Assembly: GCF_030272615.1 (NCBI RefSeq)
Contig: NC_081407.1
Coordinates: forward strand, 150,909,744-150,969,743
Length of the DNA: 60,000 bases
Source: Cryptomeria japonica
Taxonomy: Eukaryota > Streptophyta > Pinopsida > Cupressales > Cupressaceae
Reading direction: 5' to 3'
Shown: piece after piece, positions 48,869-57,710 of the stretch
Layout: each line of letters starts with the position of its first letter
Position numbering within the stretch: the stretch's first letter is position 1
The notes under the pieces: model-generated
The model's database searches: none
Told to the model about the DNA's origin: nothing
Seen by the model: the letters and a program-made list of their open reading frames with translations, nothing else
Program-made: the position numbers and the translations under genes

Positions 48869-49160
48869 TGTTAGCAAGCCAAGGACTAGGAATAGAGTTG
48901 ACTCGGGCTACCACATATGTTGACTCGGGCTACCACATATGGTCTGTAGTATATAAATAGATTATTAGATGACTTTAGGAGATATATCCCTTCTTGGGAA
49001 TTGTATATATGTATATTGTAGATCATTTCCAAAAGAGGTAAAATAGATGAGATAAGAAATATATATGTGATGAAATAGAGATATATATTGTGATATGTAA
49101 AGTAGAGATTGAGACCTACATTTTGGATGAATAGATAATATAATAAGGATGTCGCTAGTC
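48869..49160 (+). repeat. LTR-like start of a further gypsy-type element
   Basis: TGTTAGCAAGCCAAGG begins abruptly after the LINE fragment. An exact 22-base tandem duplication (GTTGACTCGGGCTACCACAT.., 48897-48940) and a TATATAAATAG (48949-48959) follow. The TG start, TATA box and downstream gag remnant on the same strand suggest the 5' LTR of the element carrying the gag relic at 49340-51240. No second copy exists in the window. Confidence 0.45.
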
Positions 49161-49339
49161 CAACTTTATGTGTTACAATTATCTGTTTATTTTTGGTGAT
49201 GAATGGATTGTTTATTATCTTAAAGTGACTTTCACATATGAAAATTTCCTTTATTGTGTCCTATGGGATATAAATTTTTTGCAAAAGATAATCTTGGGGT
49301 ATAGATCTTTGAGTTGTATTTTCCCTATTTATTTTGCTA

Positions 49340-51240
49340 ACATTGGTTCAGTTGGTGAGACCCTAGAGCGAGCAGAGGAAATTTTAAAGAAAAGAGAAGA
49401 AAAAGCAGTAAAAAATTGATTTGCACTAGACCTTAAGGGCCACCTCTGTGAGAGGATGGTAGGCAACTAGGGGATGGGGGAGAGATTTGAAAGGACACTT
49501 GAAAATGCATGACTATTCAGATTCTTGAAGATGATACCGTATATGTATGAAGATATGAGGAATACTAGAGCAACGTATTATGGCCAAAGGAGATAATAAA
49601 ACCACAAGAGAGACTAGATAATTGATTGCAAAAGAGTCACTAAATTATGATAACTATCCCAATGAGGGGATGAATCAATCACTAAATTTGACAAAAGATT
49701 CAAAGAAGTGGCATGGAGGCTATAAAAACCTCTTAATGAAAATCAAAAGGTGGAGTGGTTCCTTTTCATTTTAACTCTAGAATTGAGAATGGATTATAAG
49801 GAAAATATTTTGCTACATACTCAAAATTGGTGACATTAGCTTGTCATATAGAAAACCAATCATAGCATAGAACAATTATAGTTAGAACTTGAACAATTGT
49901 TGTTGTAATGAGAGATCATGAAATAGGAGATAGTACCTTAAAGGCCAAACATGTGGTGTTCCTATTGCGACAGAGGGACATGTGTAGAGTGAATGCCCTA
50001 AAGAATTTGGAGAAAGCAAGGCAAATGCATTGAGGGTTGATCTTCATATAGTAAAAAACCCAAACTCACTCTATTGTTTCACTTGCAGAAAATATGTGTG
50101 GGCAGAGATGGAAAAAGAAAGAAAAAATAGAACAATTATAGTTAGAACTTGAACAATTGTTGTTGTAATGAGAGATCATGAAATAGGAGATAGTACCTTA
50201 AAGGCCAAACATGTGGTGTTCCTATTGCGACAGAGGGACATGTGTAGAGTGAATGCCCTAAAGAATTTGGAGAAAGCAAGGCAAATGCATTGAGGGTTGA
50301 TCTTCATATAGTACAAAACCCAAACTCACTCTATTGTTTCACTTGCAGAAAATATGATGATCATGTGATAGCAGACTACCATTCCTAAAGATTCCATGTA
50401 AAAGAAGAACCAAACTATGATAGAGATATGGTGCATGTGAAAGGACTACTAGAAAACAATTTGCATGCTCGAGACAATGGATATAAAGTACCATCATGGC
50501 AATAAAACCAAATAAATACTAATGCAATACAAAATCCAAAGCCTTATAATAACAATGAATCATATTATAGAGGGAGAGGTTGAGGTAGAGGTAGAGGAAG
50601 GTGATTAGATTCTACTTGTTTCAATTGTAGAAAGATAGGGTAAGAAGACCATGACCTATTCAATTTTGAGAAGGCATGCCAACATTAAAAGAATGTGACA
50701 CCGATAGCCCAAAGTGATAATCCATAGAGCTCAAATGCAACCAGAGGTGCTAGGATTCTCTGCAAGGTACCAAAAACCCCTTCGAAAGAAACACAGAAAT
50801 GTTGCATGGCTAGGAACGATGCAAAGTACACTTTGGAAGAGAGCGACATAGAAGAAGATGAATACTACATGAAACCTAAGCTTGAGAAAAAAGAGAAAGG
50901 CCACAATACCAAAAAGAAACTAACGGTAAAAACTAAAGAGGAGAGTTTAGAGGAGGAAGAACAATTTTGCTCAACCAAATAGTAACATGATCAGAACATT
51001 TAGAAAACCTGGAGAATAGTGTAATGAGAGAAAAACAAGGAGCAAAGAAGCTATTTCATAGAACGAGAAGTAAAGACTCTCAAGTAGATGGCGTAGGTGA
51101 TAGGACAAGATGACATATTGGAAAAATTGAAGCAATTTAGTAACAATTGGAATACGAAGCCTACACCACAAGTCTAGATAGTTAGGAAACACTAGAAGAT
51201 AAGATTGATCATGATAGAGCTCCTAATTCACCACAAGAAG
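49340..51240 (+). pseudogene. Gypsy-like gag remnant
   Basis: Decayed frames give SVGETLERAEEILKKREE, FERTLENA, MIPYMYEDMRNTRATYYG, RLIAKESLNYDNYPNEG, then two Cys-rich motifs: CFTCRKYDDH at about 50340 and CFNCRKIG...DHDLFNFEKAC at about 50620. A Gly-Arg repeat (RGRGRGRGR type) lies between. This is the architecture of a retrotransposon nucleocapsid. An acidic tail (TKEESLEEEEQF) follows. A protease relic of the same frame family lies at 57149-57420, beyond the nested insertions, so Ty3/gypsy is my best guess. Stops are numerous. Confidence 0.6.
49867..50356. repeat. Near-perfect 230-bp tandem duplication
   Basis: 49867-50096 and 50127-50356 (period 260) are identical except for one base (GTAAAAAACC versus GTACAAAACC), separated by 30 bases. 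The duplication lies inside the gag relic and must be much younger than the relic itself. Confidence 0.97.
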
Positions 51241-51970
51241 TGTAGACACCTAAAATTGTCCTGTCTAATTAAATAAATATTTTATTTATTTAATTACTTT
51301 AGCTTATTTATTTAATTAATTCATTTATCCTCTTTTAGCCTTATTTCTCATATAAATAAATACATTTATTTATTTAAATTATCCATTTTCCTAAATTAAA
51401 TAAATATTTTATTTATTTAATTGATCCCACTTCTTCTATTAATTAAATAAATCTTTATTTATTTAATTAATTCATTAACCTTTTCTACCCATGACACATG
51501 TCATTCATCTCTTAATTCCTACACTACCTACCCTCTCATTATTTTATTATTTCTTTTACCTACCCTCTAATCATAGCCGACCATTTATCTTTTACACCTC
51601 TCAATCTTATCCCTTCATTTCATATAGTGTCTTCTATATAAGGAGATGCTTTCTTCATTATCAACTAACTAACGAAACTAACTAACGAATCAATTGACTA
51701 CACTACGCTTTTGAATTTTCATATTGAATCCTACTTGCAACCACATTTCCATTCTTTGTTGAGCTCTTATGCACACATAAAATCTGAGAGCAAATATATC
51801 AAGCAAGATCAATGGAGATAGGAAGAATGGAGATCCAAACCCTATTGGACATGTGATGGTATAATCTTTGTGATTTCATTTGATTTGCATTGTCTTATGT
51901 AATCTTCATATGTTATGGTGTATCTTTGTTGTTGTTAGGCTAGGGTTTTGTGGTTGAATTCATTTAGTCT

Positions 51971-52447
51971 TGTGAAATTTTGCCAAGATGAAGAGCTCAA
52001 TGAAATGTACAAAATAGAGACATAATATGGGACAAGAATAAACTGTATTCTCATCAATAGAAAATGATCAATAATATGATTCAATTGTTATATACAATGT
52101 AGATGAGCTTGCTTATATAGGCAAGGCTAGGGATATGTGAGCACACAAACATGACATGTGGCTCAATAAGAAACAAGGGTAGGTAGGAAATAGGTGTGGG
52201 TAGGTAGGAGAAATAATATAATAGTCTACATGAGGTGGATCACCCACTGAATGTGGAGTGTAACAACAAGAGTGGAGTGTAACAACAAGATCAACACCAT
52301 AAAAGGTGGAATTTCTCCTACACACACTATCCCAATGTGGCACAAACACCCAAGTGTCTCATACCCAAACTACTATGAAATGCATTATCCTAAGTAAACT
52401 TAAGTAAGTGTAATAATATCCAAGATGAATAATTATTTACACCAACA
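51971..52447 (-). repeat. 3' LTR of the non-autonomous copia
   Basis: On the minus strand it runs from TGTTGGTGTAAATAATTA (52447) to GGCAAAATTTCACA (51971). A 19-base unit GTGGAGTGTAACAACAAGA is duplicated in tandem (near 52254-52292) relative to the 5' LTR. Confidence 0.95.
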
Positions 52448-52459
52448 CTCCCCCTTAAG
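52448..52459 (-). promoter_or_regulatory. Polypurine tract of the non-autonomous copia
   Basis: TTAAGGGGGAG directly precedes the 3' LTR on the minus strand, the expected plus-strand primer. Confidence 0.88.
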
Positions 52460-52669
52460 TGCAACTTAGGGGAATGCACTTAAGTCTACAATGCAACTAA
52501 GCAATGCAAGATGGGTCCCGGCTATGAGGCCATGTTAGGTACCCATGTACAAATGCACATGCATGAAAACCAATGTAATGAAATCTCTCACAAAGTGGGG
52601 AAAGAGAGAAAAACCCAATGGGAAAAAACCCTCCCCCAAAAGAGAGATGAAAAACATACAAGAGAACTC

Positions 52670-53779
52670 TCATAGAAGAATGTGAGGAACAAAACCCCAT
52701 GTGAGGAAAAAGTCCCCCCCATATGAGAGAAGAAGAGAAGTCAAACTATGACCCCCCCTCAATGGAGAATCTGCACCAATGATAGAAGCTCGATGTATGA
52801 AGAAACTGCTCCACGAACGTCGAACAACATTCCTCCCCTTAGGAAGAAACAAAACCAAAGGTGTATCCATGAAGTCTCCCCAATCATGAAGGGAAGATGT
52901 ATGAAGAAAACTCATGATGAAAGGAATCTCTGAAAACTGCTCAAGTGTCCCCATGTCGATGCTGAAAGATACCCCCTCCAAAGGTGGTAAACTGTGCCAC
53001 ACTGCTGAAAAAGGCACTCCAAGATCTAGTGGAGATGAATGTAGAACATGTCCCAAAGACTCACATGTCTCCTCAAAACATAAAGAGACCTCCTCCAACT
53101 GTTGTACATAAGTATCCACAATCAAGTCAACCTTGAAAGAATGATCATGTAGAGAATGAACAAGAGGGTCAGAGTGTGCCCTCGCAACAATCGAAGAAGG
53201 ATCACCTTCATCAAAAAGAAGATGAATGTCATCAATGATGTCTCCCAAATCTGCAATGTAGTATTCCATAAATAAACCTATAATGTCTATCAAGTAATCA
53301 TCCCATGAAGCTAAAGCTGGAAGACAATGAATATCCTGCTGCACTGAATCACATGAAGGCAAAACTGTCGCACTATCCACATAATCAGGTACAATAGGTG
53401 ATGAGATATCAATATGAGAAGATGAAATACAAGACTCAAGAACGGGGTCACATGTGAGAATCCCCATGTTCAAGTGTCCAAAGTTCTCCTCAAAATCCGA
53501 ACCATCACAATAAGTGTGATCATAATGTGTAGAATCATCAAATGTGAAATCATCATCATCAACAAAATCTGAAAAGGAGTATAACCGAGATGCATGATCA
53601 ACCACCCCAGTTGCAATGATAGCTCTAGTCTCCATATCTCTAATAAAAACTGAGTCAGGTGTGAACTCCACAACTCTCTTAGTTGTGCCATGTGTGATTT
53701 GATAGATAGAAAGGAGATTGTTTGTCAAGTGGGGTACACACAACACATCATTGAAGGAGTTATCCCCAATGTCAATAGA
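52670..53779 (-). CDS. Acidic tail ORF of unknown family, in frame with gag
   Basis: After one in-frame TGA at 53782-53780 the gag frame continues without a break to a stop at 52672-52670, about 369 codons. The first 40 residues (DVLCVPHLTNNLLSIYQ) are the pre-integrase block that follows protease in copia polyproteins. From VDDDDFTFDDS onward the sequence is strongly acidic, rich in Asp, Ser and His, with repeated hydrophobic-acidic stretches (YLIDIIGLFMEYYIADLGDI, IVDTYVQQLEEVSLCFEETC). It has no zinc module, no DDE core and no YVDD. I do not recognise a family. It could be a diverged filler of defective pol, or a functional Gag extension. The long clean frame argues that it was maintained until recently. 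Confidence 0.7.
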   Translation of the reverse strand, partial: SIDIGDNSFNDVLCVPHLTNNLLSIYQITHGTTKRVVEFTPDSVFIRDMETRAIIATGVVDHASRLYSFSDFVDDDDFTFDDSTHYDHTYCDGSDFEENFGHLNMGILTCDPVLESCISSSHIDISSPIVPDYVDSATVLPSCDSVQQDIHCLPALASWDDYLIDIIGLFMEYYIADLGDIIDDIHLLFDEGDPSSIVARAHSDPLVHSLHDHSFKVDLIVDTYVQQLEEVSLCFEETCESLGHVLHSSPLDLGVPFSAVWHSLPPLEGVSFSIDMGTLEQFSEIPFIMSFLHTSSLHDWGDFMDTPLVLFLPKGRNVVRRSWSSFFIHRASIIGADSPLRGGHSLTSLLLSYGGDFFLTWGFVPHILL

Positions 53780-54949
53780 TCATTTCCCAATCACATCCAT
53801 GTATGTATGATTGCCCATCAAAATCTGTGGCATGGTGCAAGGCTCAAATGTAGAGAACATGGACTGCGAAGATGCCATATGATGAGAAGCCCCTGAATCT
53901 AGAAGCCATCTCTCTGAATCATGACTGATAGTAGCACATAGAGATTTTCCTTTTCTTGGTCCAAAAGAGTGAGTCTTTCCACTTGTAGAAGCCATGAATG
54001 CTTGCCCTTTTCCTTTTGAATGTGAGGAAGTGGAAGTTGATGAATCATCCTTCTTGTAGACTTTAGGCAAATCAATGTTATGCTTTTTGATGATATGTGT
54101 AAGCTCATCAATCTTCTTAGAATGGCAACGATGTTCCTCATGACCAATCTTTTTACAATAAGCACAAGTAGGTCTCTCTCTCTTTGGTGAATTATCTCTC
54201 TTGGAAGAGGATGAATCTCCTTGTTGTGGAGAAGATGGTGCTTTTTCTTTAGGCTTTGATTGGCATTTCTTCTTGTTTGAGTTGTCCTTTCCTTGATTTC
54301 CTTTGTTCCCTTGATTTGCCACTAATGCTTGAGACTTAGAAGCCTTAAGAATGCCCATGCTTATCAACTTAGTTTGTTCCATCATCAACATTTCATTGAA
54401 AGCATCAAATGTAGGCATTTTGTAGCTTGAACCCATTGTCATCCTACGGGTTTGGAAACTAGAAACAAATGATGCATATTCTTGTGGAAGTTTGCCTATC
54501 AAGTTGAATATCAATTGAGTATCCTTTTTATCAATGCCACAATCTTTGAGTTGTGCCCTCAACTCATTTGCCTTAGTGACATAATCTTGTATAGTATCAA
54601 AGTTCTTGGGATCTAACATGGTGAGATCACTATCAATTTGATATCCCCTAATCTCATCAACTTGACCATACAAGTCTTGAAACTTTTGCCAAGCATCCTT
54701 GATTAGAGTACATTCCTTAATATGAAAAATGAGATCCTTTGATACATACTTTCTTAAGGTACCAATTGCCATGATATTTTTAGTGAGCCAATCTAAGTGA
54801 CCAACTAGATCAGCCTTAGGATCAGCTAGAGCAACAATAGTTCCATCAATGTAATGAGTGAGTCCTTTTTCCATAAGTTTACTCCATGCATCAATTTTCC
54901 AAGTAGCATAGTTATGTGGAGTTAAGAGAGGAAACTTAGAAGAACCCAT
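53780..54949 (-). CDS. Gag and protease motif of the non-autonomous copia
   Basis: I choose the ATG at 54949 (MGSSKFPLLTPHNYATWKID) because it is the conserved copia Gag start, also seen in Copia-D. An in-frame upstream codon at 54979 gives ten extra residues without support. The frame is open for 389 codons. A Gag helical domain comes first (TLRKYVSKDLIFHIKECT, LGQ-type blocks, IGKLPQEYASFVSSFQTRR), then a Lys/Ser-rich linker and a zinc knuckle CAYCKKIGHEEHRC (CX2CX4HX4C) near residues 265-278. A protease active-site block WLLDSGASHHM lies near residue 350. The frame ends HTYMDVIGK then TGA. Copia proteins normally continue with Gly at this place, so the TGA looks like a recent nonsense change. 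The product would form and mature the virus-like particle. Confidence 0.9.
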   Translation of the reverse strand: MGSSKFPLLTPHNYATWKIDAWSKLMEKGLTHYIDGTIVALADPKADLVGHLDWLTKNIMAIGTLRKYVSKDLIFHIKECTLIKDAWQKFQDLYGQVDEIRGYQIDSDLTMLDPKNFDTIQDYVTKANELRAQLKDCGIDKKDTQLIFNLIGKLPQEYASFVSSFQTRRMTMGSSYKMPTFDAFNEMLMMEQTKLISMGILKASKSQALVANQGNKGNQGKDNSNKKKCQSKPKEKAPSSPQQGDSSSSKRDNSPKRERPTCAYCKKIGHEEHRCHSKKIDELTHIIKKHNIDLPKVYKKDDSSTSTSSHSKGKGQAFMASTSGKTHSFGPRKGKSLCATISHDSERWLLDSGASHHMASSQSMFSTFEPCTMPQILMGNHTYMDVIGK

Positions 54950-56639
54950 AGCAGTAAAAAGGAAGGAACACAAGAGCACAAAAGCACAAGAGACACCCTC
55001 CCAAATTCAATCAATCAAAGTACCCCCCCCAAAGTGATGATTTTGGCACTTTATACTTAGTGCGATTACAATGAGCCACTTGCTAAACAAGGCAAAGTGG
55101 ACTTATGATGCAAATTTTACAACTTCTCAAATGAGATACAAGAGACTTCAATCAATAGTGCAATGAATCTAACTGAGATTCAAGCAAATATACAAGTACC
55201 AAGAGAGCCAAGAATGGCCAAAATTTGAAAGTACAATTTCTACTTACAATGGCATCAATCTGATAGCATCATGTGAAAGTAGACAAAAAAAATACGCACT
55301 TTCAAAAAAAACGGCACCTGAAAAGGAGGTCGTATGACCTCAAACGAAGCCTCTGAAGTTGCAAAAATTGGGACTACTCAGGTACAGTAACCAAAAACTG
55401 CATTTTTTAAAAAAATCGTGCATCAAAATCAAAAAATTTCTTCACCACTGCGAAGAGCATGAAATTCTAGCCTATTTCAAAAAAAATTGCACCCAAAAAG
55501 GAGCAAAAATGAGCAAGTTATGGCTATTTGAAGTTGAACTGCAAAATCAAAAATGCAAATGAGAGGGGCCTGCCAAATTTTTGAAAAATGTTGACGTGGT
55601 GCTGACGTCAGCAATTTACTGGGTTAAATTTGACGGTCGTATGACCGTCACAAAAACTTCGCCCTCTGCTAATTGGGCGTTCGTACTGTACGGACGGGCT
55701 GATGTGGCAGATGACTGTGCAGTCCGTACGGATGACGTGGCACGGTGACTATATGTATGGAAGTTTGTGTGGCGCTGTGTACGGATTGCTGACTGTGTGT
55801 ATGGTGTGCTGACTGTGTGTACGGTTTAATCCGTGGGCCAGTGGTCGCCTGCCACGTGGCGGACGCAGATTCGCCGGTCTGGGTGACTGGTCGGTTGTCC
55901 ACGTGGCGGGGTCTATGGTCGGAGAGGCGACGTTGATGCCGAGAGGCGTGGGAGGATGAGAAGCTGGAGAGCCACCGAGAGGTGGCGGCAGAGTCTGGCA
56001 GCGTTGGGGGGAGCCGGCGTCGTTGGTGGCGACAGAGTCCGGCGACGTCGGCGAGGACGGGATGGCTGCGGGCTTCGGCGGACACGGGTGCGGGCGGAGG
56101 CGCGTGGACGTTGGCGGGTACAACGCGCAGGAGACGTCGGTCCGGCAGGTACGGGCTGCAGCGAACGACAGATGTGGCACTACAACGGGCGGTGTACGAG
56201 CGCGCAGACCCAGGGCGATTGACAGGTACACGTCGAGCAGGTATGGTGTTGCAGGACCTGCAGACCTGCAACACGCAGGTACGGAGTACGGGGATCTGTG
56301 GACCCCCAAACACAAATTTTTGTTGTTTTTTTTTATTTTCAATTTTTTTGATGATTTTTTATTTTCAATTTTTTTTTTTTGATTTTTGATTTTTGAAACA
56401 ATATTTCAAAAATTTTATTTTATTTTTTTCGAAATCCGTACGATTATAGCAAAATTGGAGAAAAAAAATTTCTCACCAAAATAGGCCGACTTTATAACCA
56501 AAATTCATGGAAACGACCTTCTGGACGCAATGGCGGGGTCGGATCTGGTCTAGGACGCCTCCAAAAGATGTTGCTCCTCAGATCTGTCTCTTGACATCGC
56601 AATAATGCCTCTTCAAGATGAATCAATGAAGCCCCAATG
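54950..56639 (-). other. Leader of the non-autonomous copia with GC-rich island
   Basis: The 1.69-kb leader between PBS and gag is AT-rich near gag but carries a GC-rich island at about 55570-56310, in sharp contrast to the rest of the window. The island is full of GTACGG / CCGTAC motifs (for example 55691, 55728, 55787, 55818) and has overlapping long open frames on both strands (minus 56313-55669 and 56342-55749; plus 55956-56389). None matches a family I know. Those frames are rich in Arg, Pro, Ala and Gly, as expected for random GC-rich DNA. Confidence 0.75.
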
Positions 56640-56651
56640 GCTCTGATACCA
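56640..56651 (-). promoter_or_regulatory. Primer binding site of the non-autonomous copia
   Basis: TGGTATCAGAGC directly abuts the 5' LTR end on the minus strand. It is the canonical plant copia site for initiator methionine tRNA. Confidence 0.95.
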
Positions 56652-57109
56652 TGTGAAATTTTGCCAAGATCAAGAGCTCAATGAAATGTACAAAATAGAG
56701 ACATAATATGGGACAAGAATAAACTGTATTCTCATCAATAGAAAATGATCAATAATATGATTCAATTGTTACATACAATGTAGATGAGCTTGCTTATATA
56801 AGCAAGGCTAGGGATATGTGAGCACACAAACATGACATGTGGCTCAATAAGAAACAAGGGTAGGTAAGAAATAGGTGTGGGTAGGTAGGAGAAATAATAT
56901 AATAGTCCACATGAGGTGGATCACCCACTGAATGTGGAGTGTAACAACAAGATCAACACCATAAAAGGTGGAATTTCTCCTACACACACTATCCCAATGT
57001 GGCACAAACACCCAAGTGTCTCATACCCAAACTACTATGAAATGCATTATTCTAAGTAAACTTAAGTAAGTGTAATAATATCCAAGATGAATAATTATTT
57101 ACACCAACA
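56652..57109 (-). repeat. 5' LTR of the non-autonomous copia
   Basis: This is 458 bp from TGTTGGTGTAAATAATTA (57109) to GGCAAAATTTCACA (56652). A TATA box TATATAAG (56800-56793) sits inside the perfect 18-base palindrome CTTGCTTATATAAGCAAG (56790-56807). The 3' LTR differs at one base of the palindrome. Confidence 0.95.
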
Positions 57110-57148
57110 AGTCTTTCAATATTGTTGTATCCATTTTCACCGTACACA

Positions 57149-57420
57149 AGAAGATCAATAGAGTAATGGTGGATTTAGGAGAAAATGTGAACTTTCTAAT
57201 AAAGGTGATAGGGAGTATTTGGGGAAACCAACACTTGCACCAACCTCTTAGAACATAATTCTAGCAAATGGAACTGATATATAGACACTAGGAGCTTGGA
57301 AGCATGTAGAGTTCAATTGTAGAGGAGGAAAATCGAATCACTACGAAGGGAAAGCAAACCCCACAAGGACTCAATATTCTTATCTCCACTTCGATCCAAC
57401 CTTCGAGGTACTATGACCTT
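57149..57420 (+). pseudogene. Gypsy-like protease remnant
   Basis: Just after the solo LTR the host frame resumes with NGGFRRKCEL / VMVDLGENVNF, GKPTLAPTS, ILANGT and GAWKHVEFNC. This resembles the aspartic protease domain of plant gypsy elements, where D-L-G-A replaces D-S-G-A. Joining 51240 to 57154 across the duplicated AGAAG places it downstream of the gag relic at 49340-51240 on the same strand. Frame changes show decay. Confidence 0.55.
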
Positions 57421-57710
57421 TGAGTTTTCTCACTAGGATGATAGGGCGTGTGTAAGTATGTGATGTTGAATGATAAAACTATTTTATTCATAAAAGTTGA
57501 AAGTACTAGTTACTGGACCACTTGGACAACTTTGTACACTCACTGTCTAGGACATATGTGCGGGTTGAGGATGACAACATGACGCTCAAGCATCCTATAT
57601 GGACAAGGTATGAAAGTCCATACCAGAAAGTGAAAGATAGCCAAAATTTATGTTATCGATGTTAAATGTGATAAAACATAGAGCAACAAATTAACACAAT
57701 GAAATGGACT
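57421..57710. other. Continuation of the gypsy-like relic, unrecognised
   Basis: A frame around 57510-57660 reads LLDHLDNFVHSLSRTYVRVE and IWTRYESPYQKVKDSQN, which looks like real but unrecognised coding sequence downstream of the protease relic. It is cut off by the LTR start at 57711. Confidence 0.4.

Larger units (their letters stand above)
51971..57109 (-). mobile_element. Young non-autonomous copia element with acidic-tail ORF
   Basis: This 5139-bp element is flanked by perfect AGTCT duplications (51966-51970 and 57110-57114). Its LTRs (477 and 458 bp) differ by about six or seven substitutions plus one 19-bp tandem duplication in the 3' LTR, so by eye they are about 98-99% identical. 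PBS and PPT are intact. Between them lie a 1.7-kb leader with a GC-rich island, gag, a protease motif and then a long acidic ORF in the place of integrase, RT and RNase H. It can move only with polymerase and integrase from a relative such as an intact Copia-D. Confidence 0.93.
51241..57148 (+). mobile_element. Solo LTR (TSD AGAAG) split by a copia element
   Basis: The LTR starts TGTAGACACCTAAAATTG at 51241, is interrupted at 51970, resumes at 57115 with TTCAATATTGTTG and ends CACCGTACACA at 57148. The total is about 764 bp of LTR. AGAAG flanks both outer ends (51236-51240 and 57149-57153). A TATA box TATATAAG is at 51635-51642. It is the same family as 38681-39464, whose uninterrupted TTTAGTCTTTCAATAT confirms the pre-insertion sequence. 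It sits in, and splits, the gag-protease relic around it. Confidence 0.94.

Noticed and set aside
52748-53111. Plus-strand frames over the acidic tail ORF
   Set aside because: They lie antisense to a long frame that continues gag and have no known motif.
55669-56389. Five overlapping long open frames on both strands in the GC-rich leader, which might look like a new gene
   Set aside because: GC-rich DNA is poor in stop codons, so frames open on both strands are expected. Composition is Arg/Pro/Ala/Gly without domains. The island itself is reported as a finding, not as a CDS.
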